This document shows, piece by piece, positions 12,091 to 25,140 of a DNA stretch of 64,000 nucleotides. Source of the DNA: Dichotomocladium elegans (taxonomy: Eukaryota; Mucoromycota; Mucoromycetes; Mucorales; Lichtheimiaceae); assembly GCA_025716815.1 (NCBI GenBank), contig JAIXMN010000005.1, positions 992,001 through 1,056,000 on the forward strand. Reading direction: 5' to 3'. Numbering within the stretch: the first letter of the stretch is position 1; each line of letters begins with the position of its first letter. A program made the translations under genes and the position numbers. Under the pieces are notes generated by a model, which had not been told where the DNA came from, ran no database searches, and worked only from the letters and a program-made list of their open reading frames with translations.

Positions 12091-14863
12091 ATGGCCTCGG
12101 ACAGCACGCGAACTGCCACCGAACGCATGAAGAAGTTCCTGGAGGACAAGGACTGGAAGTTTTACTGCACTGTTGCGGCCGGTCTTGCTGTTGCCGGTGC
12201 CGGTGCCTATTATCTGGCTTCGTCGGGCGCTAGCAGCTCCAGCACGACCAAAAAGCAACCAAAGAAACGTGACGCCAAAAGGAAGCCAGGTAAAACAAAA
12301 GTGAAAGTGAACAGAGTAAACAAAAGCGTAGTGATGGTGAAAGCGAGGACGAGCTCTTTTGAGGGAAGGGAGGGAAGAACGGCAATGAATCCGGTTCTTA
12401 TATCAATCGTGTCTGCCTTCCTTCATAGATGTTACAGGCGAAGCAAAGTCGGCTTCCACCGAACAAAATGTCTCCGAGAACGTGCAAGCCACCAAGGCTG
12501 CTGCTGCTCTCCCCGAGGAGCAGCTTGAGACAATGACCGACGAGGAAATCGAAGCCTTGAGCACCGAGGTAATCAACCAAAAGTTTTTTCCCCCTCGACT
12601 CTCCACCCTAATTCCCCAACCCTCCACTACGCCTCTTCCTCCATCCTCTCCCACACACACACACAAGAGATACTCGCTCGCTCGCTCTCTTTCTCGCGCC
12701 GCGCATGTGGTTTTGTAAGCAAAAAATTGAAACGAAGCCAACGATGTCACTATAGAAACGCGCCGAGGCCGCGCAGGCGCTGAAGGCCAAGGGAAACAGC
12801 CTATTCACTAGCAAGAACTATGAAGAGGCCGTCCGACTCTACACCCAAGCCATCCGCTTCAAGCCCGATGCTATCTTCTTCGCCAACCGCGCTGCGTGCT
12901 TCGCCAACCTCGGAAAGCACGACAATGTGATTGAGGACTGTAACGAGGCGCTCAAGATGGACTCCGTCTACGTCAAGGCCCTCAATCGACGTGCACTGGC
13001 TTACGAAAAGAAGGGCGATCTTGTCAACTCGCTTTATGGTATAAACGCATTTCAGCCGAGAGGAGGGGGGTTGCTGCTCACTGACGAAAATACTGTAATA
13101 CTCATCTTACACTTCCACTCATTTATTTAGATTACACCTGTGTTTGTATCTTGGATGCCTTCCGTAACGAGGCCGCTGGCAAGTCCATGGAGCGTTTGTT
13201 GCAGCGTGTTGCCCAGGAACGCGCTGACGAGATTATGAAGGTATAACAAAGGAAACACACGCACACACACAGAGCATATATATATATATATATATACATG
13301 TGTGTGTGCGCGTGTGCAAGGGGAGGTATCGTTGATGGATCTATTTAACGTGATGCTGTGGGTTTTTGCGCTTTTAGACCAAGAAACCCCGTCTTCCTTC
13401 AGCGACGTTCGTGAACGCCTATTTTGAATCATTCCGCCCTAGTACGTGGTAAAAGGAGGGAAAAAAGTGCGCGTAGCCAAAGAGAGTATAGATCTCACCG
13501 GATGGCTCGATTTTTTTTTTGGTAGTGAATTTCGAATTCCCTGCGGAGCTGGATGAATCGAGCGGCGACGGTTACTTTGCCAAGGCCTTCCGCGCTGTGA
13601 AAGCCAAGAACTTTAACGAGGCTTTGGAGGCATGCGAAAAGGCCATTGAGCTCGGATGTTCTCGCCAATACCAGGCGTACGCTTACAATCTTTTGGGCAC
13701 CTTCGAGTTCTTGAAGGGCAACAACCAGGGCGCGCTTGAGGCTTTTAACAAATCGATTGAGCTTGACCCTAAGCTTATTCAGAGCTATATCAAGCGCTCA
13801 AGCTTGTACATGGAGCAGAGTAAGTGGTAGACTGACTGGGGAAAGAAGACTGTGCGTGTGTGGTGGAGACTCCTCTATTTGCTTAACATCCATGGGTCTT
13901 TACCAGGTGATGTGGTTAATGCGTTCAAGCAGTTCGATGATGCTATTGCCATCAATTCCAGTGATCCTGACGTCTACTATCACCGGTAAGAGAACGTTTT
14001 ATGAAAGGCAAAAAGAAGTATGACTGATTGGATCATGGGGTTTTTCGCCATTGGATTCCTCACAGCGGTCAAGGTGAGTAAGCGACCTGGCAACTGTATT
14101 TGTTATAGGGAGACAATGAGACATTGACATGCGAATGGCATCATAGTGAATTACATCACCGGCAATTTTGAAGCAGCAGCCAAAGATTACACTGAGAGCC
14201 TGAAACTTGATGACACTTTTGTGTTTGCACATATCCAGCTTGGTGTTGTCCAGTACAAGCTCGGCTCAATCAGCTCGGCCATGGCCACGTTTAACAACAC
14301 CCTCAAAAAGTTCCCTCAATCCGCCGATGTCCAGAACTACTACGGTGAGCTTCTTGTCGACCAGCAGAAGGTCAATGAGGCCATCGAGGCCTTCAGCACT
14401 GCCATTGAGCTTGATCCCAAAAACACCCTTCCTTATATCAACAAGGCCATGATCTTGTATCAAGCACGGGGTGATGCCAACGAGGCGATCGCGCTCTGCA
14501 AGAAGGCGCTTGAATGTAAGTTCTGGATGGATGGAGATGGGCGAGCAAGTAAGTAACGATTTTTTTTGAACCAGGTGATCCTGCATCGGATGCTGCGGTT
14601 GCGTCATTGGCTCAGGTGTTGCTCGAGTTGGGCAAGGCGGACGAAGCGCTCGGCTACTACGAGATGGCCATTGACTTGGCACGAACCGCGCCTGAGCTTC
14701 AGCACGCGATCTCCTATGTCGAGGCAACGAAGGCACAAATAAGGTAGGATTGGCATGAACAAGGCGTCAAAGGTGTTCATTGGCTCATTTGTGATATGAT
14801 AGATTTGCACAGGAATACCCTGAAGCTGCGGCGAAGATGCGGGCAGCTCGAGGTGGCATGTAA
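12091..14863 (+). CDS. TOM70: Mitochondrial import receptor Tom70 (TPR protein)
   Basis: Eleven exons: 12091-12289, 12429-12568, 12756-13038, 13131-13240, 13378-13441, 13526-13819, 13907-13985, 14066-14073, 14147-14515, 14575-14743 and 14803-14863; total 1776 nt, 591 residues. Tom70 sits in the outer mitochondrial membrane, receives Hsp70/Hsp90-bound preproteins and passes them to the TOM channel. Visible features: one membrane span at residues about 27-46 (YCTVAAGLAVAGAGAYYLAS) after a short N-terminus, a charged linker, then many TPRs. The first TPRs (AKGNSLFTSKNYEEAVRLYT, FANRAACFANLGKHD, KALNRRALAYEKKGD) form the chaperone clamp; later ones include YYHRGQVNYITGNFEAAAKD and YINKAMILYQARGDANEAI. 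Exon 8 is only 8 nt (CGGTCAAG) and completes the conserved H-R-G-Q-V inside a TPR. Intron 4 holds CA/TA dinucleotide tracts. Confidence 0.95.
13255..13318. repeat. CA / TA / TG dinucleotide tract inside a TOM70 intron
   Basis: Consecutive CA, TA (9-10 units) and TG runs within the intron between exons 4 and 5 of TOM70. Such a tract can form a cruciform or Z-DNA and is likely to vary in length. Confidence 0.85.
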
Positions 14864-15097
14864 AAAACCCGGGGGAGGGGTAGGGTGAATTTTCTCAACA
14901 CACACACACCGAAAAAAAAAAGAAAAAAATAAAATTTCATACACACGCATAGAGGAATTTAAAACAGAAGCATGAACTTTTTCCCCCACCCCCACTTGCA
15001 CATTTCCCAACAGCGAACATTCTAGGCCAAAGCACTTGGCAGCGACTTTGACACCCCTTTTCCTTCGATTAAAAGCACAGCAAACCTTGATTTCAAA

Positions 15098-15409
15098 ATG
15101 AAAGGTATGAAGAACCATTCTCCCTCTTCAATCATGGGATGGATCAGTAAAAAAAAAAAGAAAGAGATCCTCATCAAGACGACGCATCGCGACACTATTG
15201 AAATACCCATTGATGGTACCACGGCCACGATTGTGCTGTCACACCGTCGACCGGTCAGTGATGAACTGCAGAATTGGCAGCTCTACGAAATCCAGCAAGA
15301 TGGCGATGCGGTTCCGGTAGAATGGATTTTGCAGAAACTCAAAAGTATGCCGATTGTGCAGGATGCACAACGGAACGAGACCCGGGCGCGAGCGAAGAGA
15401 TCAACATGA
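15098..15409 (+). CDS. Hypothetical small protein (103 aa)
   Basis: A single open frame 235 bp after the TOM70 stop. It begins in an A-rich context (TTCAAAATGAAAGG) and ends ARAKRST. The N-terminus is rich in lysine (ISKKKKKEILIKTTHRD); the rest is a mixed alpha/beta-looking sequence (TIEIPIDGTTATIVLSH, WQLYEIQQDGDAVPVEWIL). I recognise no family. No signal peptide or membrane segment is visible. In favour of a real gene are its position in the same direction after TOM70 and its ordinary amino-acid composition; against it are the short length and the lack of a known homologue. A longer spliced form continuing after 15410 cannot be excluded. Confidence 0.45.
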   Translation: MKGMKNHSPSSIMGWISKKKKKEILIKTTHRDTIEIPIDGTTATIVLSHRRPVSDELQNWQLYEIQQDGDAVPVEWILQKLKSMPIVQDAQRNETRARAKRST

Positions 15410-16200
15410 GTTCCACTCCGCACTTTCCCTGAAGAGGACCAGGAGCTCTATTCTACTGATACCCATCCGATCTTGACGTTGTTGCGCATGACTGGTGCTA
15501 TTCATTGGCTACACTGTAGACGCTGTTTGCAATATAAGAGGATAAGTCATTGTGGATGGGAGTTTTTTTTTTTCAGCAATAGTAAGGAGTTTTCAAAACC
15601 CTGCCCGTTGTGTCCGACATGCAGACGAAGACCGAATTTGACGTGTCAAATGGATAGAGTGAGCCATCAGACTGATCGGCTTACATAAGAGATGTCTTTC
15701 GATTGATGTAACCGGACGATGATGGTATGGTGGTACTTTATTTTCAAAAATATAAAATTTGTCGCATGCATACCCATTAGTCAACAGAATTATCAGTCCC
15801 CTTCTTACTCTACAACTTACCCCGAAGGCAGCTAAGTGTGCCATTGCGGTAACAACAGCGGAAAAGGGAGGGAAGGAAGGAGCCGGAGCTGTTGAGCATC
15901 GACGGCGGAAGGATTGGAAGAAGGAACGAGGAGGGACGACGACGGACCAGCAACAACACCAGCGGCAGAAACATCAGAGGAAGCAACAGAGGAAGCAGAC
16001 GAAGACAAAAGCACCTCGACGAAATTATAGTGGGAGACATGCGCGGGTGCAGCCAAACCACGGTCCCACCCAAAGCCCACATCCTCTCTCTCGAAGCACT
16101 CGAGTTAGGCGGATATCGTTATCTACAGAGGATCCGCAATATTAGAATATTGCAGAATGGGAACAAGGGTATCCTATTGCCTTTTGCTTTGGCTCTTGAC
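15410..16200. other. Intergenic region, no supported gene
   Basis: The frames at 15759-16145 (plus) and 15810-16082 (minus) are low-complexity products of a purine-rich stretch around 15860-16020 (GGAAGG, GACGAC, CAGCAACA runs) and show no domain. The right end borders the transposase relic. Confidence 0.45.
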
Positions 16201-16202
16201 GA

Positions 16203-17245
16203 CTGACCAATGCTGCGCAATCGGATTGAGTTCGGGCGAGTATCGTGGAAGATAACCACATCGATATCCTCAGCCTTATGGATAGGTGCATTATTCATTA
16301 CCAAATAATGGCCCTTCATATGTTTATACTTATCCATCTCGTCCATCGTAGCCTTAAGGAAAGTTGAGATAATGTCCGGTTACAGTTCCTTTGCTCGTAG
16401 CTTCAGATTGACCTGCCCTTTTTTTTCTTGATCGGGAGCTGTGGGGGGCGCAAAGCTGCATTTAATGATTCCTGATGCTGAGATTGTTCCCAAGATTGTG
16501 GTTGTTTTTGGTATTGTGACCACTGCAGGAGTCCCTTTCATGGACCATGCCAAGCTACATTTCATATTAATATGGAATCCAGACTTGTCAAGGAAAACAC
16601 AGTTTTTTCTAAAGGCGATGTCAGTTCAGTCCCATTTTCGTACCTAGTCAAGGGCGCTGTTGGATCTTCGCAGCACCATTCCTGTCTACAGGCTGAAACC
16701 GAGTCATTTTCAATGACAAGTTGCATTCCTTTTTCATACATCGATGGTGCATCGTTTCAAATACTTTGATACCCTTAAATCTTTGAAGCCGTTGCTCCAT
16801 CAGCTGCTCAAGGACAATGCATGGATTCTCATCAGCGCATTCTAAAATAACACTTTATGTCCTTCACCGAGAATATGCAAACGACCCCTCGCTTAAATTT
16901 TCTTAAAGATCCGCCCAGGGCCCTTCTCGTACTGTTATTCCCATCGCTGGGCTGAACGAACATTGATTCCTAGCAGCTGATGCACTCGATACCCTTCTCA
17001 AACATCCGTTTGAAAAATCTGACCTTATCTTGGTCAGTGCACGCTGTGTAACGGCGTTTGGTTCCCGCTTCTTTCATCTGAATATCCGTATCCTTTCGCT
17101 TGGGAATGTGTGTGGTAGTAAGATCAGAGTTATCTCTGCAAGATACGCTGCGCAGATATTCAGTGTGAGAGCAAACGGATTTGCAGAGAGTACATATCTT
17201 TGTCAGCAGCATGACATTGGCCATTTTCGTAGAAAAATAGGTTGC
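16203..17245 (-). pseudogene. Broken Tc1/mariner-type (DDE) transposase relic
   Basis: Pieces of one transposase lie in order on the minus strand but in different frames. At 17245-16970 are a leader with SVCSHTEYLRS and then the helix-turn-helix start KRRYTACTDQDKVRFFKRMF. At 16565-16380 is SLAWSMKGTPAVVTIPKTTT and an ILGTISASG stretch, the segment after the first catalytic Asp. At 16346-16203 are KGHYLVMNNAPIHKAEDID and, after a frame change, YLPRYSPELNPIAQHWSVVK. The second catalytic Asp of the usual VMDNAPIH is Asn here, and the expected C-terminal region is not seen. The leader motif recurs in both arms of the giant inverted repeat, so this copy belongs to the same transposon family. It is inactive. 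Confidence 0.75.
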
Positions 17246-17299
17246 TCATCTCAGAATGTAAAAATGTATAAAAGAGAAAGAGTCTAAGGATGAATTTAT

Positions 17300-18595
17300 A
17301 TAGAGATGGAAGCGACATGTTTCCGTGTATGTGCATGACATTTGCTTTGTCATCCCGCGTAAAGATTTCTGGGCAAAACGCAGAACTGGCGGGGGGTACG
17401 ACTTCAATTTTGGGAAACCCCCTGTGTCTCTCTCCGCGCAGCAAAAGATCTCCGGGTCTCGGTGAATCATTTCTCCGTTGGCTCGAGCGTTCTCTTTTCC
17501 TGTTACTGCGGGGCCGAAGCATTCCTGGATAGACCTCGTCATTGATCCTCTTCCCCCTTTTTCTTTCAATAACTCTGACCAGCCCCCATTGAGCACACCT
17601 GCATGCGCGTGCATCATTTTCCCTCGAATAAATGCCTCCGTCTTCACCATCGCTAAAAAACAAGTGCAAAGTAGCTCTCAGCGTCATAGTAACATAGTCG
17701 AGCAAACTTTCCAAATCAAAAACTTTCGATAACACTAAAGACTTGTGATGTCGTGAAAAACATCGCACACGGGTAAAGAAAAAAAAAGATATTCCTGTAC
17801 CAGAACCATGCTTGCAAGGAAGGACGGTACCAAAGACACACCAGTTTTCGGATCGTAATGGTTTTGCAAAGTACGTGGTTGTTTATATCTTCATAGCGGT
17901 CGCGTTGTTCGCAGTTCCTGCTGTTCATGATACAATGCGTTCCTGTGGTCCAATAACAAAGCTGGGCTACCGATTGACATGCAAGCAACGCTTTGACACC
18001 CCATGTCTGTCCCGTCGGCGATTTCCCTCCATGTGAAATTCGGAAAGGAACAGAATCCCGGAAGGAAAATCGCGAGTAGCAGCAAACCCTTGTTCCCGTC
18101 AGGGCTGCTGGAACGCGCCAATGAAAAAATACTCTAACACCGGCGCTTGGCCTTCTGTCGCAGGACACATATTCCCTCACATATAATCGCTTACAACAAC
18201 GTCCGCTGGTCGAAAGACAAAAATAATCTGGGGGGTTTGCTCCCACTTTGTGTTGAACCAGTACTTTTCTGTTTTGTCTTTTTGGCGTGGGGTATCTTGT
18301 ATTGAAAGAAATTACCATATATGAGAAAAAGAGGGGGAGGCTTTTGCACAATGCTCAGATCATCATCCCAAGTAATATGGATTTGCTGTAACCTTGCCAT
18401 ACAAGAGAGAACGAATGATGATTCATTATATTTAAATGTTAAAGCCTGGAGTACGACCTCCGGGGCGAGGCTTTACACTTTGCTGCTGTGTACGTGGGTA
18501 TGGGGAGCTTTGAGAAGGAGTAGGAATAGCAGACTTGGTATCTAAGGGCGGCGAAGTCGCTGTATAAAGACGTGGGTCAGTCACTGAGCCTGAGG
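17300..18595. other. Intergenic region, no supported gene
   Basis: About 1.3 kb between the transposase relic and the 3' end of the KH-domain gene. A 211-codon minus frame (17716-18351) has no recognisable domain, is rich in cysteine and arginine and carries no splice-supported extension; I consider it chance. It may include more decayed transposon sequence. Confidence 0.4.
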
Positions 18596-21500
18596 TCAAT
18601 AAAAAATGTGCGGTGGTGTATCATTATCATTACCATGGAAGGCCGCCGTCACAGTCGTCGTGTTTTCGTCCAATTTGCCATGGATCTGAAGTTGGTGGTG
18701 GTGATGGTGATGGTGCAGTGATGGAGGCGGCGTGGGTAGCTGCTGCGACGCAACCCATCTGGTGAACATCCGATCAGTAGCTGCCGGTGGTGGAGACATG
18801 CACGTACTGGGCGTAACCACTCCAGCTGCTGTTGCCGTCGTTGCCGTTGTGAAATGCTCGCTATAATGCTGGTGATGAGGTGACGGGATCCCACTGACCG
18901 CTCCCGAAGCCTGGAATATGTCTCGACCGAAGAATAAGTCAGGCATGGACTGGTGGTAACTGTTATTTGGCCGATTGGTGCTCGTCGTTGCCGAGAAGGA
19001 GGTATAGGGCACGGGGGGAACATGAAACCGTCTGGATGCCGGGTCTTGCATTAAGCCCTGGAGGCTACGCGGGGAACATGACTATATCATTGCATAAGCA
19101 CATACCACAATTTTGACTCACTTCAAACAGCCCTTGATGTACTCACATTGCTCGCCTGCAGTCGAGGAGACGCCCAGATATTCTTGCCAGGCATGGGTGT
19201 TGACAGCACGGCGGTTGAGGCGCGCCGGCGGTCAAGTGGATGCGGCGGCGAGCTTGGCATATTTTCAAAGATTGCTCGCAACGGACCGTCCTTTAGTGAC
19301 AAATGCGATTCAGACAGCTTGCCTTTCTTTTCATCCGCAGGGAAGATCGACCACGATGATCCGTCAAATGCAGATAGCGAAAGGGACCCATCAAAAAGTT
19401 TATACCCGCCTCCTTCTTGCTTCTTGCCATCTTCATTGGGCGATGAAATCGTAGCAAGAACCTCTTGATCGATGTTCAGACATGAATCATCCGATACCGG
19501 CGAGATCAACGTCTTGCTCCCGGTGCCGCTAACGCTATTGACAAATTCGCAGACTACACCATGATCCTTGAAGTAGCTGCACAATTTTTCCTTTGCGTCC
19601 GAGATCACGTGTTCGTGTTCTTGAAAGTATCGAAGTCGGATAACACAAGGACCGGTTTTGCCAAGATCCCCGGATGGTGGCGTTGTAACGATTAGGGAAG
19701 GTAGCTTCCATTGAACGAAGGCGGTTGACATTCGGCTGGTGTTAAAGTCCTGGGAGATGATGACATTGATGTGGTATTCATTTTGGATAAGTTGGACGAG
19801 CTCGCGAAGATCGTTCGACGAAGGTGATGTCGAGATGATATGTTTAAGATCATCAGTAACGGGAATCATCAAGTGCGATTCACGCAAGACAATGGTGTTC
19901 ATGAACTGTAACACAGATGTGATCTGAGACGCTGGACCAACGACTGAGATTTCCTCAATGCCTAAGCGTGGGGGCCACCAAATCTTGGTATTATGAGCTC
20001 GGCATACTTCGCGGATCTCGGATCCATATACATGGACAAGATCACGATGGAGGTAAGCAGGGACGCGATAGGTGCTTGTGATATAATCGCGGTCTTTTTC
20101 AAACGTGACAAACTCCATCACAGCGGCCTTGAGGTTCTCGAGGTTTGTATGATTCTTCATTGGGGTGCGCGCAACGACATTGTGCTCGTTCTCAAAATAG
20201 CCTCCGAGAGAGGCAAACTCTTCGGCACCGGAAAACTTAACGTATACACCGAATCGTTTCATGACTCTCTGGATGTTTTTCCCGGCAACACCAATAATAC
20301 GACGATGGTATATTTCCGGAACAAAGAATGACATTTCAGCTGGAAGTTCGTCTTGCAACATTTGCACACCTTCCATGGCCTTATCAGGATCGTCACTCTC
20401 AACCGTGATGACAAAATTGTACTCGTTGAATGCAAGGAACTTGATTCGGACGCCACAAGTTTTCATGATCTTGTTCACCTTTCCATTTTTCTTCCCGCTA
20501 AGGAACTCTCGTTGATCGGATGCGAGCTCGACAGCAAATATGCTGAGGCTGTGGTGGACCTAGTGGATCAATCTTCATATCAGCATATGTTTTGGAGGAA
20601 GATTCATCTATGTACCTTGAGGACGGGTATGGCAGCAAGGAATTGGTAGGCAGTTTGAACAGCTTTCTCGGTTCCGAACGCTTCAAAGCGGCCAGTTTCT
20701 GTTCTATAGCTAAGCTCAGCTCCTGATGCTTGAGAAATACGGTGGAGAAGTTGGGTCAAAGCTTCAGAAGAACCGAAGAGTTGGCTGAAATCTTCTGCGC
20801 GCATGAATCCATCATTCTGCTGCTTGATACAAAATGATACTTCGTAAATCTTATATATCTGTCAGCATGTAGATGAATGATGAGAACATCGTTTGCATCT
20901 TTTGATCCTTTTCATCATCACGGTTACCAAATAGTTGAGAGATCTCAGAGTTCGTTCTGCATTGATTCTGTTCTCGGCATAGACAGTCACCGTATTACTT
21001 CCAGATCCAAGTGCTGGAAATGCAACAAACGAGCCTGTTCAATAATAATAATAATAATGCATAGAGTCAGACGGAATCTTGCATGCGTATGACCCATACG
21101 CTCATGTGTGTACACATGAATATGAATGTGCATGTGCAATTACCATTATCCTTCATGATTTTGCGTAATTGGTCCTGTTGATGTTGTATGCTCCAGTCCA
21201 ATTTTCGTGGATGCATAGTTGACTGTTTATGGTACAAAGACTTGGTCTATATAGAATGTGAGTCAGCAAAAAAAAAGAAAAGAAACAAGAAACGTCTACC
21301 TTCTGAGATGCTAGTTTCTTGAGGGTTTCATGAGCCCGAGAGATACCGACACTATCGCCAGTCAGGTGGATTGTCCCGGATCGCTCACTCACGGGAGTGG
21401 CCATGTGCTGGGTGCAGCCCAGTTTTGTGAAGGGGGATTGCAGGTAAACATTGGTGTTTGTTTCTTCCATGATTGACTGGATGTTGGCATGTCTGCGCCC

Positions 21501-21988
21501 AGCGACGAGATTATGGAGGTAATAGGGTATCTGTACCGTTTCTGTATGCAAGCCCATCTAGGTGATAGCAATATGAATAGGGAGCTCGAGAAGAGCAAGT
21601 AGAAATGACTTACCAGTTGGTCGAGCAGTACAAGGGAACGGACGCGTGCGGACTCTACGGCATCGAGAGAACCGCATAGAATGAGGTCAGGCTCTGGGGC
21701 TTCCTGAATGATGATATGACACCGGGTGCTGGTCGCAATTTCATCGAGTCCGGCGACAAGGGCCTGCCTCTTGCCAGGAGCATAGATGCAATCGGGATTG
21801 AAAGATTTGATGGCCAGCCTAGTCTGATACTATATGCGTTGGTATGGTTCGTTTCTAAATGGCATTTATTCTTCCGAGAGAGAGGAGGAGGAGGTGCGTG
21901 TGCGTGTGCGTGCTTGGATGATTGCCAGAGCAGCAGCTGAGGGCGGGTTTAGAGAGAGGTTTTGTGTACACATATGTGTATACATGTA

Positions 21989-22022
<34 letters not shown>

Positions 22023-22334
22023 CTTATGTGTGGTATGCCGATGCTTTGGGCCTGACTCACAACAGAAACCCAAAGAACAGAAAAACCCTACCTCAATAGG
22101 ACTTTGGCGTAAGAGATCGCTTCTGGCCGTTTGTACAGCAGTGAGTGGTCCGTCGACAACAACATTGAGCATCGTTTTGGATGAAAGCCGTATAGTCGAA
22201 AAAAGAGCATTCTGCAACTGCGGGTGGCGTGCAGTGAAGCGATCTCGCATCGTCGCAATCGTAGAGGGATCATTTGCTCCAATGAGGTCGTCGGGTATCT
22301 CTAGGCATATTGAGTATGCCATGTAGCCAGCCAT
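18596..22334 (-). CDS. Multi-KH-domain RNA-binding protein
   Basis: Eight exons: 22334-22092, 21829-21614, 21557-21300, 21246-21144, 21034-20928, 20858-20616, 20559-19147 and 19057-18596; total 3045 nt, 1014 residues. KH domains bind single-stranded RNA; fungal proteins of this vigilin/BicC-like type are thought to act in mRNA localisation or stability in the cytoplasm. Visible KH-type cores include VQIPYYLHNLVAGRRHANIQ (GRRH in the GxxG loop), KKNGKVNKIMKTCGVRIKF and RRIIGVAGKNIQRVMKRFG, with further diverged copies near the N-terminus and around YRVPAYLHRDLVHVYGSEI. The C-terminal 250 residues are low complexity: serine/proline-rich, then a histidine run (SLHHHHHHHQ). Intron 1 holds a long (TG)n tract. 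The last splice (19147 to 19057) was chosen because only CTCCAG|GGC keeps the frame. Exact KH number is uncertain. Confidence 0.85.
21985..22022. repeat. (TG)n microsatellite inside intron 1 of the KH-domain gene
   Basis: About 17 TG units on the plus strand (CA in the transcript), preceded by TATA-rich alternation. It lies wholly inside the intron 21830-22091. Confidence 0.9.
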
Positions 22335-23206
22335 TTTTCGCGTGCGCAAGAATGGACAAATTGACAATCCAGAAGCGTAAAAAAAAAAAGTAAGGAAGGG
22401 AAAAAGGAAAGAAGTTGGTTTGGCTGGTGGGTGAATGTGTGTGAGTGTGTGTAAAGGTGTATGTGTGTGCCCGTCTGTATATATTTTTTTTTTTACTCGC
22501 ACTCGCACTCTTCTCTCTTTCTCCCTGTCCGGCTGCCTCTGCTGTGTTTGTTTTTTTTTTTTTTTGCTGAGCACAATAGACGTTCCCTTCCCGTATGTAT
22601 ATTTATTTGTTTCGTACTGTAACTTAGAAACTCCATTTTAGACGGTTCAACTGCGTATATTTTACGCGGGAGTTTTAAACTCTGCGTATGCGTGCCACTC
22701 ATTTGAGGGTTTTCTCCTAAGATCATTAACCTTTTCATCTATTCTTTCCGAGCCCTTAAACTCTACCCTGTCCCCTTATGTAACTGCTACATGCTGCGGC
22801 TAAAAGATATGGTCGGTCATCCTATATCCCCACATTCCATTGGCGCCACTTGCTTGTCAACGCATTCTGACCGGCTAATAAATCGCCACAAACCCTTTCT
22901 TTGACAGCAAATGTCGCTGGCCCACCTATTTATCCGCAAAACGCTGTTACTTTTTTTAAGTTCGGCAGGATCAGAATTACTAAAAGTATCATCATCTGGC
23001 AGTAAAAGAACATGGTTTATACGAAAAACTTCTCCTTTAATGACAAAATATTGCCCAGAGCAAGAGTAGAAAGGAATGTAAGGCCAGCAAAGAGGAGGCG
23101 GGAAGGAGAATATACCGAACTTAAAGCAATAGAAGAAAAGACAGGAGACGCGTGCGTAGTTGCGAATGCAAGGGTGGAGGGAAAGTGTGTATTTATTTGT
23201 CGGTGC
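22335..23206. other. Intergenic region upstream of the KH-domain gene
   Basis: Probably the KH-gene promoter and the 3' UTR of the kinase gene. The plus strand has TG/CT-rich stretches (22436-22550) and a T16 run at 22550-22565. No gene is supported. Confidence 0.5.

Positions 23207-25140
<1,934 letters not shown>

Noticed and set aside
15759..16205. Small genes in the purine-rich stretch before the transposase relic
   Set aside because: The frames are low complexity and overlap on both strands; the right end runs into the transposase remnant.
17716..18351. 211-codon minus ORF
   Set aside because: No domain, odd composition, no supporting splice structure or neighbour context.
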